From: Brevibacterium pigmentatum
GTDB taxonomy: Bacteria > Actinomycetota > Actinomycetes > Actinomycetales > Brevibacteriaceae
DNA length: 64,000 nucleotides
NCBI RefSeq assembly: GCF_011617465.1
Contig: NZ_CP050153.1
Span: 1,860,001-1,924,000, forward strand
Reading direction: 5' to 3'
Every line of letters begins with the position of its first letter. The stretch's first letter is position 1. Under the pieces are notes generated by a model. It was not told where the DNA came from and did not search any database. It worked only from the letters and a program-made list of their open reading frames with translations. Made by a program: the position numbers and the translations under genes. Shown here one piece after another: positions 1 through 9,065 of this stretch.

Positions 1-988
1 GCCGAGGGAACAGCTCATCACTGAGCACGACCCAGGAATTGCGTTCCGGGTTCTTCGAACGCCGGTTGTACGGCGGAGCGAGCTCACCGATGAGACGGAT
101 CTCGCGGACTTCGGCTTCCAGCGCATGGGCGCAGGGAAGGCAGCTGACCTCCTGTGCCGCGGTGATCATCTCGGCCATGCGGCCGCGGTTCTCCGAGGCG
201 TTGAAGTACCCGCGCACCCGCCTGGCCATATTTCCGGACTTGCCGATGTAGAGCACACGACGCGTGCCGTCGAGGAACATGTACACGCCGGGTTCCGCGG
301 GAACGCCCTTGGCCAGATGGGATTTCGCCTGCCGCTTCGCCCAGCCCGACTGGCGGACGGTGGACAGCTCCTCCAGGGTCGTCACTCCATAGCCGCCGAA
401 GCGTTCGAACAGATGGTGGAGGAGCTCTCCGGTGGCACGAGCGTCGGAGAGAGCACGGTGATCGGGTTCGACCTGGGTGCCGAAATGTGCGGCGAGGGTC
501 GAGAGCTTGTGATTGCGCACTTCGTCGCGGCCGACGACGCGTCGGGCCAGAGTGACGGTGTCGAGCACAGTGGGCGCCGGCCAGTGATAGTCGAGGCGTT
601 CACATGCCGAGCGGAGGAAGCCGATGTCGAAAGGCGCATTGTGGGCCACCAGCACGGCTCCGATGGAGAACTCCAGAAAGCTCGGCAGAACGGAGCTGAT
701 CGGTGGGGCGTCATCGACCATCGCGTGCGTGATGCCGGTGAGCCGGGTGACGAACGGGCTGATGACGGAATGTTCGGGTTTGACTAAGGTCTGGAATTCG
801 CCGATGACCTCGCCGCCACGTGTCTTGACCGCACCGATCTCGGTGATCTCCGACTGCCCGGCCCGGGTGCCGGTCGTCTCGAGGTCGACTATGACGAAGG
901 TCACGTCTGACAGGGGAGTGCCGAGACTGTCGAAGGACAGCTGGGAGTTGTGCAGTGCGCTGGGTGCGCGGTCGAACGGGGCGGTCAT
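1..988 (-). CDS. DEDDh exonuclease with GIY-YIG nuclease domain (3' end outside window)
   Basis: Read from the reverse strand starting at the ATG at 986-988; about 329 residues are visible and the frame is open to the window edge. The N-terminal third is a DnaQ-like 3'-5' exonuclease: FVIVDLETTG carries the first Asp and Glu (D35, E37), VAHNAPFD the second Asp, and HRALSDAR the His and last Asp. From about residue 225 a UvrC-type GIY-YIG domain begins (GVYMF then VLYIGKSG). This is the actinobacterial 'UvrC N-domain plus DEDDh' architecture, thought to act in DNA repair. Full family members are about 550-600 residues, so roughly half is missing here. It is not UvrC itself, which lacks the exonuclease domain. 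Confidence 0.9.
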   Translation of the reverse strand, partial: MTAPFDRAPSALHNSQLSFDSLGTPLSDVTFVIVDLETTGTRAGQSEITEIGAVKTRGGEVIGEFQTLVKPEHSVISPFVTRLTGITHAMVDDAPPISSVLPSFLEFSIGAVLVAHNAPFDIGFLRSACERLDYHWPAPTVLDTVTLARRVVGRDEVRNHKLSTLAAHFGTQVEPDHRALSDARATGELLHHLFERFGGYGVTTLEELSTVRQSGWAKRQAKSHLAKGVPAEPGVYMFLDGTRRVLYIGKSGNMARRVRGYFNASENRGRMAEMITAAQEVSCLPCAHALEAEVREIRLIGELAPPYNRRSKNPERNSWVVLSDELFPR

Positions 989-1036
989 GAGGTTCAGTCT
1001 CTCAGGTCCCGCTGACATGAACTGCGGTCAGTACGG

Positions 1037-1489
1037 TCACACCGAGGATCCGTCGCCGTCGTCGGCCGATCGATGGCTCGGCAGATGGAAGAACAGTCCG
1101 ACCGCTCCGCCGATGCCGACGGCCAGTCCGATGAGCAGGTACCACCCCGGCAGCGGCCGGAAGAAGATGGCGCCGATGAGCAGCAGCACGACTGCGCCGA
1201 GGGCTGCGGCCCAGGACAGCACCAGAGTGGGCGAAGCGGTGCGCCACCCGATCGGTTCGGCCGGTTCGGGCTCCCAATGCTCGGCATCCTCGAGGGCGTC
1301 GCGCACATCCTCGGCGGGCATATCGCCCCCGGTCGCCGAGGGTTCGGCGATCTGCCGGACGAGGTCGTCCCACTCGTCGTCGCTGATGCGCGATCGGTCG
1401 TGTCCGATCCGCTCTGGATCGGGGACGTCTCGCCACCAATCGTCCCGGCCCTCGTCGTCGGGAGTCGAAGCGCTGCCGTCGTCGTTCAT
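1037..1489 (-). CDS. Uncharacterised protein with two membrane segments
   Basis: 150 residues from the ATG at 1487-1489. The first ~90 residues are hydrophilic and acidic (DDEWDDLVRQIAEP is a recognisable stretch). Two hydrophobic segments follow around residues 90-140 (LVLSWAAALGAVVLLLIGAIF and WYLLIGLAVGIGGAVGLFF), then a short charged tail. I do not recognise a named family; small two-helix proteins with an acidic cytoplasmic head are common in Actinobacteria. It lies 28 nt after the hydrolase-like gene on the same strand and is probably co-transcribed with it. The open frame extends further upstream, but that extension is arginine-rich, overlaps the neighbour and looks like shadow. Confidence 0.6.
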   Translation of the reverse strand: MNDDGSASTPDDEGRDDWWRDVPDPERIGHDRSRISDDEWDDLVRQIAEPSATGGDMPAEDVRDALEDAEHWEPEPAEPIGWRTASPTLVLSWAAALGAVVLLLIGAIFFRPLPGWYLLIGLAVGIGGAVGLFFHLPSHRSADDGDGSSV

Positions 1490-1517
1490 GTCCGTTTCAG
1501 CAATTCCTCGGTCCGCG

Positions 1518-2099
1518 CTATTCCCGGGTCTCCGACGGGGAATGGACGGCCGCCTCGGGGCGGGCTGCCTGCAGGACCGCCTCGGCGATGGTGTTGGCAT
1601 CGAAATCGAGGGTCGCCACATGCCGGGACTGACGCAGAGCGACGATTCTCGGCGGGTGCGGAAGGTTCGATCGCAGCGCCCGCAGCGTCCGCGGGCCCAC
1701 GACATTGTCCTCTCCGGAGACCATGGCGGTGACGGGGCAGTCGACCTTCCACAGATCGTCGCGCACGAAGCTCAGCGCACGATGGAACGTGGCCAAGGGA
1801 GCCACCGGCGTCCGGTCGTAGGCGTACTCGTCGCGGTCCGGGTGGGCGATGTCCCCGCCGATGGACGGGATCGTGCGCACGACGTGCCGGAGCACCGGCA
1901 GCAGAGAAGCGAAGGGCGAGTCGACATAGAGGGCGGGGTTGACGACGATGCCCTCGGCGGCGATCGCGCGGGCGATCGGCACCCAGGAGACGGGAGAGCC
2001 GGTGAGTCCGTGGAGGAACAGCACCGCAGTCGACGAACCGGCACCGAGGCTGCGATAGGCGGCCGTCGGATCCGCCCTGAGTGTGAAATCGATCTCCAT
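1518..2099 (-). CDS. Carboxylesterase-like alpha/beta hydrolase lacking the nucleophile region
   Basis: 193 residues against about 250 for Est30-type carboxylesterases. The start looks normal: VLFLHGLTGSP at residues 26-36 is the oxyanion-hole strand. The end also looks normal: VSGEDNVVGP carries the acid region and SRHVATLDFD the catalytic His. In between, IARAIAAEG (residues 42-50) runs directly into IVVNPALYVDSP. In the family those pieces are separated by roughly 50-60 residues that hold the GLSMGG nucleophile elbow. The catalytic Ser is therefore absent, as if by an in-frame deletion near base 1949. It may be a decayed gene or a non-catalytic remnant. Orientation is divergent from the acyltransferase. 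Confidence 0.7.
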   Translation of the reverse strand: MEIDFTLRADPTAAYRSLGAGSSTAVLFLHGLTGSPVSWVPIARAIAAEGIVVNPALYVDSPFASLLPVLRHVVRTIPSIGGDIAHPDRDEYAYDRTPVAPLATFHRALSFVRDDLWKVDCPVTAMVSGEDNVVGPRTLRALRSNLPHPPRIVALRQSRHVATLDFDANTIAEAVLQAARPEAAVHSPSETRE

Positions 2100-2205
2100 T
2101 GTTCCAGCATGGCACGGATGTGTCGTCGACGGACTTCGCTGTTCACGGTTCGTGTCGATATATGATTGCCGAGGACGACAAAGAGTCGTAGTCGGAAGGG
2201 TGCGC

Positions 2206-3051
2206 GTGTTCTACTGGTTTCTCAAGCGAGTCCTCGCCGGACCCATCCTGCGGATCCTCTTCCGTCCGTGGGTGCGCGGCCTGGACAATCTGCCGGCCGA
2301 AGGTCCAGCGATCATCGCCGGAAACCACAATCACTTCATGGACTCGATCTTCGTCCCGCTGCTCGCTCCGCGCCCCGTGGTGTACCTGGCGAAGAAGGAC
2401 TATTTCACCGGCCGCGGCATCAAGGGCGCAGTGACGCGCTGGTTCTTCAAGCTCAACAACCAGCTGCCCATGGATCGCGGCGGCGGCTCGGGATCGCAGG
2501 CTTCGCTCGAATCGGGGCTCAAGGTCCTGCGCGAAGGCAACTCGCTGGGCATCTACCCCGAAGGCACTCGCTCGCCCGACGGCAAGCTCTATCGGGGACG
2601 CACCGGCATCGCGCGTCTCGTCCTCGAATCCGGTGCCCCCGTGGTTCCCGTGGCAATCATCGGCACGGACAAGCTGCAGCCTGCCGGTCGCATCGTCCCC
2701 AAACTCCGGCGTGTCGGAGTGGTCTTCGGCGCACCGATGGATTTCTCGAAGTATTCGGGCCTTCCGGTCGACCGCTTCATGCTGCGGTCCGTCACCGACG
2801 AGATCATGTACGAGATCATGCGCCTGTCCGGACAGGAGTACGTCGACACCTACGCGTCGACGGTCAAGACGAAGCTGCTGACGAGCGCGAAGCCGAAGAG
2901 GCCGGAATCCGAGAAGAACGCCGCGAAGGGCCGGGATACGGCGAAGGGCAAGGACGCTCCGAAGGGCAAAGGTGCGACGAAGGCGCAGCAGGATTCAACG
3001 GACCGGAACGAGCCTGAATCCGGCAGTGAGAACCCGTCGACCTCGGCCTGA
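2206..3051 (+). CDS. 1-acyl-sn-glycerol-3-phosphate acyltransferase (PlsC-type)
   Basis: 281 residues. Membrane-associated enzyme that acylates lysophosphatidic acid or a related lipid. The acyltransferase block I is NHNHFMD (HX4D). Block III is YPEGTRSPDG, and a later VPVAIIGTD segment matches the family. The start chosen is GTG at 2206, with GGAAGG at 2194-2199 six bases upstream; an in-frame ATG at 2083 would overlap the divergent neighbour. The last ~55 residues are a Lys/Gly/Ala-rich low-complexity tail with repeated KGxxAKGKD-like units, probably a disordered basic extension. Which lysolipid is used cannot be told from sequence. Confidence 0.88.
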   Translation: MFYWFLKRVLAGPILRILFRPWVRGLDNLPAEGPAIIAGNHNHFMDSIFVPLLAPRPVVYLAKKDYFTGRGIKGAVTRWFFKLNNQLPMDRGGGSGSQASLESGLKVLREGNSLGIYPEGTRSPDGKLYRGRTGIARLVLESGAPVVPVAIIGTDKLQPAGRIVPKLRRVGVVFGAPMDFSKYSGLPVDRFMLRSVTDEIMYEIMRLSGQEYVDTYASTVKTKLLTSAKPKRPESEKNAAKGRDTAKGKDAPKGKGATKAQQDSTDRNEPESGSENPSTSA

Positions 3052-3223
3052 ACGACCCGCCGCTTTCCGCTCCGAGACGCCTGAAAGACATCCATGTGAC
3101 ATGTTCGAATACTGCGGTAACGGCGACACGCGGAAATTGTTACCTCGAGGTGTTTGTCCTGGCCGGGACGGCAGAATAACTTGGAGTTGTTGAATCCCAC
3201 TGTAGGTTCGCTGGGAAGAGAGC

Positions 3224-3288
3224 TAGAATGACTATGTTCTCGGTCCTTCCAAGCGACCTTCGCTTCCCCCAGGGACTTTAAGGAGGAG
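3224..3288 (+). promoter_or_regulatory. Leader of ftsR: candidate -10 box and strong Shine-Dalgarno
   Basis: The 242-base gap between the acyltransferase and ftsR has no gene. A candidate -10 hexamer TAGAAT lies at 3224-3229 without a clear -35 box. A near-perfect ribosome site AAGGAGGAG lies at 3280-3288, five bases before the GTG at 3294, and fixes that start. Confidence 0.5.
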
Positions 3289-3293
3289 TCGGT

Positions 3294-3875
3294 GTGAACC
3301 GCTCAAGTCATGAAAGCGTCGACGTGACGCCGATGCCGTCAGCAGCCCAAGGGCTGCTGTTCGATGATGATCTGCCCGTACTCGATGAAGAGGCCGGCTA
3401 CCGCGGTCCCACCGTCTGCAAGGTCGTCGGCATCAGCTACCGTCGCCTCGACTACTGGGCACGCACCGATCTGGTGACCCCGTCGATCCGCAATGCGACC
3501 GGATCCGGCAGCCAGCGGCTCTACAGCTTCCGTGACATCCTCGTTCTCAAGATCGTCAAGCGACTTCTCGACACCGGCGTCGGACTGCAGTCGATCCGCA
3601 CAGCGGTTGAGCACCTGCGCTCCCGCGGCGTCGAGGATCTCTCCCAGATCACCCTCATGTCCGATGGTGCCAGCGTCTTCGAGTGCACCTCACCCGATGA
3701 GGTCGTCGACCTCCTCCAGGGCGGGCAGGGCGTCTTCGGCATCGCCGTCGGTCGCGTCTGGAACGAAGTCGAAGGCACACTTTCGGAGTTCCCGAGCGAA
3801 CGGATCCTCGAAGATGATGCGGCACTCGAGGCCATGGACGAACTCGCCGCCCGTCGCGCACGCAAGTCCGGCTGA
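3294..3875 (+). CDS. ftsR: MerR-family regulator FtsR
   Basis: 193 residues. Its core, including GYRGPTVCKVVGISYRRLDY, the SGSQRLYSFRDILVLKIVKR region and VDLLQGGQGVFGIAV, matches the conserved actinobacterial MerR protein represented by Rv1828 of M. tuberculosis and FtsR of Corynebacterium glutamicum. The latter is known to activate ftsZ and influence division. The winged-helix DNA-binding part spans about residues 35-105, followed by a helix and a C-terminal domain that does not resemble drug-binding MerR proteins. It is transcribed alone and followed by a strong terminator. Identification rests on remembered family sequence. Confidence 0.88.
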   Translation: MNRSSHESVDVTPMPSAAQGLLFDDDLPVLDEEAGYRGPTVCKVVGISYRRLDYWARTDLVTPSIRNATGSGSQRLYSFRDILVLKIVKRLLDTGVGLQSIRTAVEHLRSRGVEDLSQITLMSDGASVFECTSPDEVVDLLQGGQGVFGIAVGRVWNEVEGTLSEFPSERILEDDAALEAMDELAARRARKSG

Positions 3876-3900
3876 CAGCCGACAGAGAACTCACACCACC

Positions 3901-3939
3901 ACCGAGGCGGTCCGCTCAGTCCGAGCGGACCGCCTCGGT
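3901..3939 (+). terminator. Rho-independent-type hairpin after ftsR
   Basis: Perfect 17-bp stem: left arm 3901-3917, loop AGTCC at 3918-3922, right arm 3923-3939. It lies 25 bases after the ftsR stop and has only a short T run after it, as is usual in high-GC Actinobacteria. Confidence 0.85.
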
Positions 3940-4026
3940 TCGCATTAGGGACCTGATGATCTCGGACAGTAGGGGATGGATCTCGCACAGCTCAGGATCA
4001 CGGTCGATCTTCATCCGAAAACAGAT

Positions 4027-4058
4027 CTGCCGCCGCGAACCTGAGTTCGCGACGGCAG
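4027..4058 (-). terminator. Hairpin after the ParA gene
   Basis: 14-bp stem with one mismatch: arms 4027-4040 and 4045-4058, loop CTGA. It lies 35 bases downstream of the ParA stop on the minus strand and faces the ftsR terminator. Confidence 0.7.
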
Positions 4059-4092
4059 TCGAATCGCTGTTGGGGGAGCGGCGGTGAGAGTC

Positions 4093-4938
4093 TCACTTCT
4101 TCTCGGGCTGCTGAGCACCGTTCTTCGCCGGGGCGGCACCACGCCGGCCGCGGATGTTCTCCGAACGCAGTGCGCGTTCGAGGAGAGCGTCGAATGAACC
4201 GGCGACTTCCTCGGCGGGCTTGCCCGGCCAGGAATGGATCGGACGTGCCGAACCCTGAGCCTGCTGCATGACGGCACGTTCGGCCAAAGGCGGATTGAGC
4301 ACGAGCGGACCGAACATCTCACGCATCTCCTGGATGCGATAGTCATGTTCGGTCGAACCGGCACGCACCCGGTTGACGACCAAGCCGAGCGGCTGCAGGT
4401 CGGAAGCGCCACGCTGCCGCAGCTCATCCGTTGCCCGCAGGGCACGGTCGGCAGCCGCGACGGAGAACAGACTGGGCTCGGTCACGACCGCGACTCGGTT
4501 GCTCGCTGACCACGCTGTACGGGTGAGGCCGTTGAGGCTGGGCGGACAGTCGATGAGGACGAGCCGGTAGCCCTTGGCGATCCGAGACAGCGCATCTTCG
4601 AGCCGGCGCAGATAACGCTCGGACAGCGAAGGCCGATCGAATTCTGCGGCACGCGGAGAACCGGAGATCACATCGAGGTGGCCGAGCCTGTCGCCGACCC
4701 ACCCGGAGGGGATGATCGCCTCGGACAGGATCTTCTGGGACTTCGGAGCAGCGAGCACATCGGCGATGTCGACACGCGTCGAGGTCGGCACATCGAGGCC
4801 GGTCGACGAGTCCGCCTGCGGGTCCATGTCGACGACCAGGGTGGGAATCCCCCTGTTGTAGGCCGCCGAGGCCAGACCGAGCGTCACGGATGTCTTACCG
4901 ACTCCGCCTTTGAGGCTGCTGATACTTAGGACAAGCAC
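4093..4938 (-). CDS. Orphan ParA/MinD-family ATPase
   Basis: 281 residues. Deviant Walker A box KGGVGKT at residues 10-16, Walker A' DMDPQADSS near 37-45, and LVLIDCPPS as the Walker B region near 128. These make it a ParA/Soj-type ATPase that forms ATP-dependent dimers. No ParB, centromere-like repeats or plasmid genes lie nearby, so it is unlikely to be the main chromosome-partition ParA and may position some other cargo. The C-terminal ~30 residues (RGRRGAAPAKNG) are low complexity. It is transcribed alone, divergently from pyc. Function beyond the family is not known to me. Confidence 0.85.
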   Translation of the reverse strand: MLVLSISSLKGGVGKTSVTLGLASAAYNRGIPTLVVDMDPQADSSTGLDVPTSTRVDIADVLAAPKSQKILSEAIIPSGWVGDRLGHLDVISGSPRAAEFDRPSLSERYLRRLEDALSRIAKGYRLVLIDCPPSLNGLTRTAWSASNRVAVVTEPSLFSVAAADRALRATDELRQRGASDLQPLGLVVNRVRAGSTEHDYRIQEMREMFGPLVLNPPLAERAVMQQAQGSARPIHSWPGKPAEEVAGSFDALLERALRSENIRGRRGAAPAKNGAQQPEKK

Positions 4939-5114
4939 CCTCCTACGTTAACGTATCGGCGGCTGCCGAGCCGTGCCGACCACGCCGAGACTCACGTCTC
5001 AGTCGAAAGTCGACCCCCGGTCGCAGAGGTGTTCCAGGTCACTGAGTAGAGTATGTTTCCGACAGCTTGTCGAACAGTCGCCCAGTGCGGCCGATACAGA
5101 AGTGAGAGACACCT

Positions 5115-8100
5115 ATGTTCTCTAAAGTTCTCGTGGCCAACCGCGGAGAGATCGCCGTTCGCGCGTTCCGTGCCGCCTATGAGCTCGGAGCCTCCACCGT
5201 CGCAGTCTTCCCTTATGAGGACCGCAATTCCGAACACCGCATGAAGGCCGACGAGGCCTACATGATCGGTGAGGAGGGTCACCCAGTCCGCGCCTACCTC
5301 AGCGTCGAAGAGATGCTGCGGGTGGCGAAGGAATCCGGCGCCGACGCCATCTACCCCGGATACGGCTTCCTCTCTGAGAACCCCGACCTGGCGCGCGCCT
5401 GTGCCGAAGCGGGAATCACCTTCATCGGGCCCAAGGCCGATGTGCTCGAACTGGCCGGAAACAAAGTCCAGGCACTGGCCGCCGCACGAAATGCCGGCAT
5501 CCCGGTCCTCGACTCCACCCGTCCCTCGGCCGATATCGCGCAGCTGCTCGCCGATGCGGAATCGATGGAGTACCCCCTCTTCGTCAAGGCCGTTGCCGGC
5601 GGCGGCGGACGCGGAATGCGTCGCGTGGGGCAGGCCTCGGACCTCGAAGACGCTCTCAAGGCCGCGATGCGCGAAGCCGAAGGTGCCTTCGGCGATCCCA
5701 CGGTCTTCATCGAGCAGGCCGTGCAACGCCCCCGTCACATCGAAGTCCAGGTTCTGGCCGACAACGACTCGAACGCCATCCACCTGTTCGAACGTGACTG
5801 CTCGGTGCAGCGCCGTCATCAGAAGGTCGTCGAGATCGCTCCGGCGCCGAACCTCGATCCCGAGATCGCTGCCGCCCTGCATGCCGACGCCCTGAAGTTC
5901 GCGAAGGCGCTGGGCTACCAGAACGCCGGCACCGTGGAGTTCCTGCTCGAAACCGACGGTCCGCGCGCCGGCAAGCACGTGTTCATCGAGATGAACCCGC
6001 GCGTCCAGGTCGAACACACCGTGACCGAGGAGATCACCGACGTCGATATCGTCGCCTCGCAGATGCGCATCGCCGCCGGCGCGAGCCTCGAGGAGATCGG
6101 CCTGCGCCAGGACGAGATGCGCATCAAGGGTGCCGCCCTGCAGTGCCGCATCACCACCGAGGATCCCGCGAACTCCTTCCGTCCGGACACAGGCACCATC
6201 ACCGCCTACCGCTCGGCCGGTGGTGCAGGCGTGCGTCTCGACGGCGGAACGGTCCACGCCGGTGCTTCCGTCAGCCCTCACTTCGACTCGATGCTCGTGA
6301 AGCTGTCCTGCCGTGGCCGCGACTTCGCTCAGGCCGTCGGCCGTGCCAAGCGCGCCCTCGCGGAGTTCCGCATCCGCGGTGTGTCCTCGAACATCGGATT
6401 CCTGCAGGCCGTCCTCGACGATCCCTCATTCGTCGCCGGCGACCTGTCCACCTCCTTCATCGAAGAGCGCCCGCAGCTCTTCGACGCCCGTGTGAGCGCC
6501 GACCGCGGCTCGAAGCTTCTCGACTACCTCGCCGATGTCACCGTCAACCGTCCCCACGGCGAACCGGGTCTGCGCATCCGTCCCGGCGACAAGCTGCCGA
6601 ACATCGATCTCTCCGCTGCTCCTGCTGCGGGCAGCCATGACCGCCTCGCCGAACTCGGCCCCGAGGGCTTCGCCCGCGCACTGCGTGAGCAGACTTCTCT
6701 GGCGGTCACCGACACGACGTTCCGCGACGCCCACCAGTCGCTGCTCGCCACCCGCGTGCGCACTCGCGACCTCCTCGCGGTGGCCGGCCACGTGTCGCGG
6801 ATGACGCCCGAGCTGCTGAGCATCGAGGCGTGGGGCGGTGCCACCTATGATGTGGCGCTGCGTTTCCTCGGGGAGGATCCCTGGGAACGCCTCGAGGCTC
6901 TGCGCGAAGCGGTGCCCAACATCAACCTGCAGATGCTCCTGCGCGGACGCAATACCGTCGGCTACACCCCGTACCCGACGGAGGTCACCGACGCCTTCGT
7001 CGATGAGGCGGCTCGCACGGGCATCGACATCTTCCGCATCTTCGACGCACTCAACGACGTCGAGCAGATGCGCCCGGCGATCGAGGCCGTGCGCGGAACG
7101 AATACGGCACTGGCCGAGGTGGCCCTGTGCTACACCTCGGACATCCTCGATCCGAAGGAAGAGCTCTACACGCTCGACTACTACCTGCGCCTGGCCGAGC
7201 AGATCGTCGATGCGGGCGCTCATGTGCTCGCTATCAAGGACATGGCCGGACTGCTGCGTCCCGCCGCTGCGGTCAAGCTCGTGACCGCTCTGCGGGAGAA
7301 CTTCGACCTGCCCGTCCACGTCCACACCCACGACACTGCGGGCGGACAGCTGGCCACCCTCTATGCCGCGGCCGCCGCCGGTGCCGATGCCGTCGATGCC
7401 GCCTCAGCGGCCATGGCCGGAACCACGAGCCAGCCGAGTCTCTCCGCGCTCGTCGCCGCATTCGAGAACACCGAGCGTGACACCGGCATCAGCCTCGACG
7501 CCGTCAGCGACCTCGAACCCTACTGGGAGTCGGTGCGCAAGCTCTACGCACCCTTCGAGTCGGGACTCGCGGGACCGACGGGTCGCGTCTACCGCCATGA
7601 GATCCCGGGCGGCCAGCTGTCGAACCTGCGTCAGCAGGCCGTCGCACTGGGTCTGGGGGAGCGGTTCGAAGACATCGAGCACATGTATGCGGCTGCCGAC
7701 TCGATCCTCGGCCACCTCGTCAAGGTCACCCCGTCCTCGAAGGTCGTCGGCGATCTGGCCCTCCACCTCGTCGGTGCCGGAGTCTCACCGGAGGAGTTTG
7801 CGGAGAACCCGGACAAGTTCGACATCCCGGACTCGGTCATCGGGTTCCTCAACGGCGACCTCGGTGATCCTCCGGGCGGATGGCCGGAGCCGTTCCGCAC
7901 GAAGGCTCTCGCCGGTCGTTCCGCCAAGCCGCTCGTCGAACACCTCGAGCCCGCGGATGCGCAGGCTCTGGAGACTCCCGGCCGGGACCGGAAGGACAAG
8001 CTCAACGAGCTGCTGTTCCCCGGACCGACGAAGGAGTTCCAGACGATGCGCGCGAACTACGGTGACCTCTCCGTCGTCGAGACCTCCGAGTACCTCTACG

Positions 8101-8516
8101 GACTCACCGGCGGCGAAGAGCACGCAGTCGAGCTGGCGAAGGGCAAGAACCTGCTCATCGGCGTTCAGGCCATCGGCGGAACCGACGAGCGCGGAATGCG
8201 GTCGGTCATGTTCACCCTCAACGGACAGCTGCGTCCGCTGCAGGTGCGTGACCGGTCGGTCGAGAGCGAGGTCAAGACCGCGGAGAAGGCCGATCCGAAC
8301 AACAGCGGACATGTCGGCAGCCCGTTCGCCGGTGTCGTGACCATGCAGGTCCACGAGGGCGACAAGGTCGCCGTCGGCGATACCGTTGCCACGATCGAAG
8401 CCATGAAGATGGAAGCGACGATCACCACGCAGACGGCGGGAACCGTCTCGCGTGTGGCCATCGCCGACGTCCAGCAGCTCGAAGGCGGAGACCTCGTCGT
8501 GGTGATCGATGCCTGA
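5115..8516 (+). CDS. pyc: Pyruvate carboxylase
   Basis: 1133 residues, the usual single-chain length. It carboxylates pyruvate to oxaloacetate with ATP, bicarbonate and biotin, refilling the TCA cycle. The order is: biotin carboxylase domain (residues 1-450) with the ATP-grasp glycine loop GGGGRGMRR near 160 and EMNPRVQVEHTVTEE near 293; carboxyltransferase domain with TDTTFRDAHQSLLATR near 530; then a C-terminal biotinyl domain with EAMKM at 1095-1099, where K1098 is the biotin site. The deformylase gene starts 8 bases before this stop, so the two are translationally coupled. A candidate -10 TAGAGT lies at 5047-5052. Confidence 0.97.
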   Translation: MFSKVLVANRGEIAVRAFRAAYELGASTVAVFPYEDRNSEHRMKADEAYMIGEEGHPVRAYLSVEEMLRVAKESGADAIYPGYGFLSENPDLARACAEAGITFIGPKADVLELAGNKVQALAAARNAGIPVLDSTRPSADIAQLLADAESMEYPLFVKAVAGGGGRGMRRVGQASDLEDALKAAMREAEGAFGDPTVFIEQAVQRPRHIEVQVLADNDSNAIHLFERDCSVQRRHQKVVEIAPAPNLDPEIAAALHADALKFAKALGYQNAGTVEFLLETDGPRAGKHVFIEMNPRVQVEHTVTEEITDVDIVASQMRIAAGASLEEIGLRQDEMRIKGAALQCRITTEDPANSFRPDTGTITAYRSAGGAGVRLDGGTVHAGASVSPHFDSMLVKLSCRGRDFAQAVGRAKRALAEFRIRGVSSNIGFLQAVLDDPSFVAGDLSTSFIEERPQLFDARVSADRGSKLLDYLADVTVNRPHGEPGLRIRPGDKLPNIDLSAAPAAGSHDRLAELGPEGFARALREQTSLAVTDTTFRDAHQSLLATRVRTRDLLAVAGHVSRMTPELLSIEAWGGATYDVALRFLGEDPWERLEALREAVPNINLQMLLRGRNTVGYTPYPTEVTDAFVDEAARTGIDIFRIFDALNDVEQMRPAIEAVRGTNTALAEVALCYTSDILDPKEELYTLDYYLRLAEQIVDAGAHVLAIKDMAGLLRPAAAVKLVTALRENFDLPVHVHTHDTAGGQLATLYAAAAAGADAVDAASAAMAGTTSQPSLSALVAAFENTERDTGISLDAVSDLEPYWESVRKLYAPFESGLAGPTGRVYRHEIPGGQLSNLRQQAVALGLGERFEDIEHMYAAADSILGHLVKVTPSSKVVGDLALHLVGAGVSPEEFAENPDKFDIPDSVIGFLNGDLGDPPGGWPEPFRTKALAGRSAKPLVEHLEPADAQALETPGRDRKDKLNELLFPGPTKEFQTMRANYGDLSVVETSEYLYGLTGGEEHAVELAKGKNLLIGVQAIGGTDERGMRSVMFTLNGQLRPLQVRDRSVESEVKTAEKADPNNSGHVGSPFAGVVTMQVHEGDKVAVGDTVATIEAMKMEATITTQTAGTVSRVAIADVQQLEGGDLVVVIDA

Positions 8517-9015
8517 ACGCGAGATCCGGCTGTGGGGCGACCCCGTGCTGCGCAGCAAGTGTGAGCCGGTGACGGTCTTCGACGATCACGTCGAAGCACT
8601 GGCCGCCGACCTCGTCGACACCGCACGGCCCGAGGGCCGTGCGGCGGTCGCCGCCCCGCAGATCGGAGTCGGTCTGAGGGCTTTCGGCTACGACCTCGAC
8701 GGTCGCACCGGCTATGTCATCAATCCGGAGATCGTCGAGGTCGGAGGGCAGCTGCGCGATATCGAAGAAGGCTGCCTGTCCGTCCCGGGACTGTTCTTCC
8801 CCACCCCGCGCTACGAGTTCGCTCGGGTGCGCGGGGTGGACGCGAAGAATCAGCCGATCGAGATCGAAGGCTCGGAAGTCTTCGCCCAGATGCTCCAACA
8901 CGAAGTCGGCCACCTCGACGGGCAGGTCTACATCCAGACCCTGCCCGCCGAGCGCCGGCGGGAAGCCATGAAGGCGATCCGCTCGGCTGACTGGTTCCTC
9001 GCCCGGATGTCCTAG
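8509..9015 (+). CDS. def: Peptide deformylase
   Basis: 168 residues. It removes the N-formyl group from new proteins using a bound Fe2+ or similar ion. All three family motifs are present: RAAVAAPQIG near residue 50, EEGCLSVPG with the metal ligand C89, and HEVGH at 131-135 with the two His ligands and catalytic E132. The more common form of the last motif is HEVDH or HEIDH, so G134 is a mild variation. The gene overlaps the end of pyc by 8 bases. Confidence 0.95.
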   Translation: MPEREIRLWGDPVLRSKCEPVTVFDDHVEALAADLVDTARPEGRAAVAAPQIGVGLRAFGYDLDGRTGYVINPEIVEVGGQLRDIEEGCLSVPGLFFPTPRYEFARVRGVDAKNQPIEIEGSEVFAQMLQHEVGHLDGQVYIQTLPAERRREAMKAIRSADWFLARMS

Positions 9016-9065
9016 CCGATCAAATCGCACACCATCGACCAATCTGACTTGAGAAGGAGAAGTTT

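Noticed and set aside
624..2165. A 513-codon open frame on the plus strand across the esterase-like and membrane-protein genes
   Set aside because: It runs antisense to genes with recognisable motifs, has Ser/Arg/Gly-rich composition typical of high-GC shadow frames and no family features.
4992..6281. A 429-codon minus-strand frame opposite pyc
   Set aside because: It is the mirror of the biotin carboxylase coding bias (strings of Val, Gly, Asp) and starts inside the region upstream of pyc.
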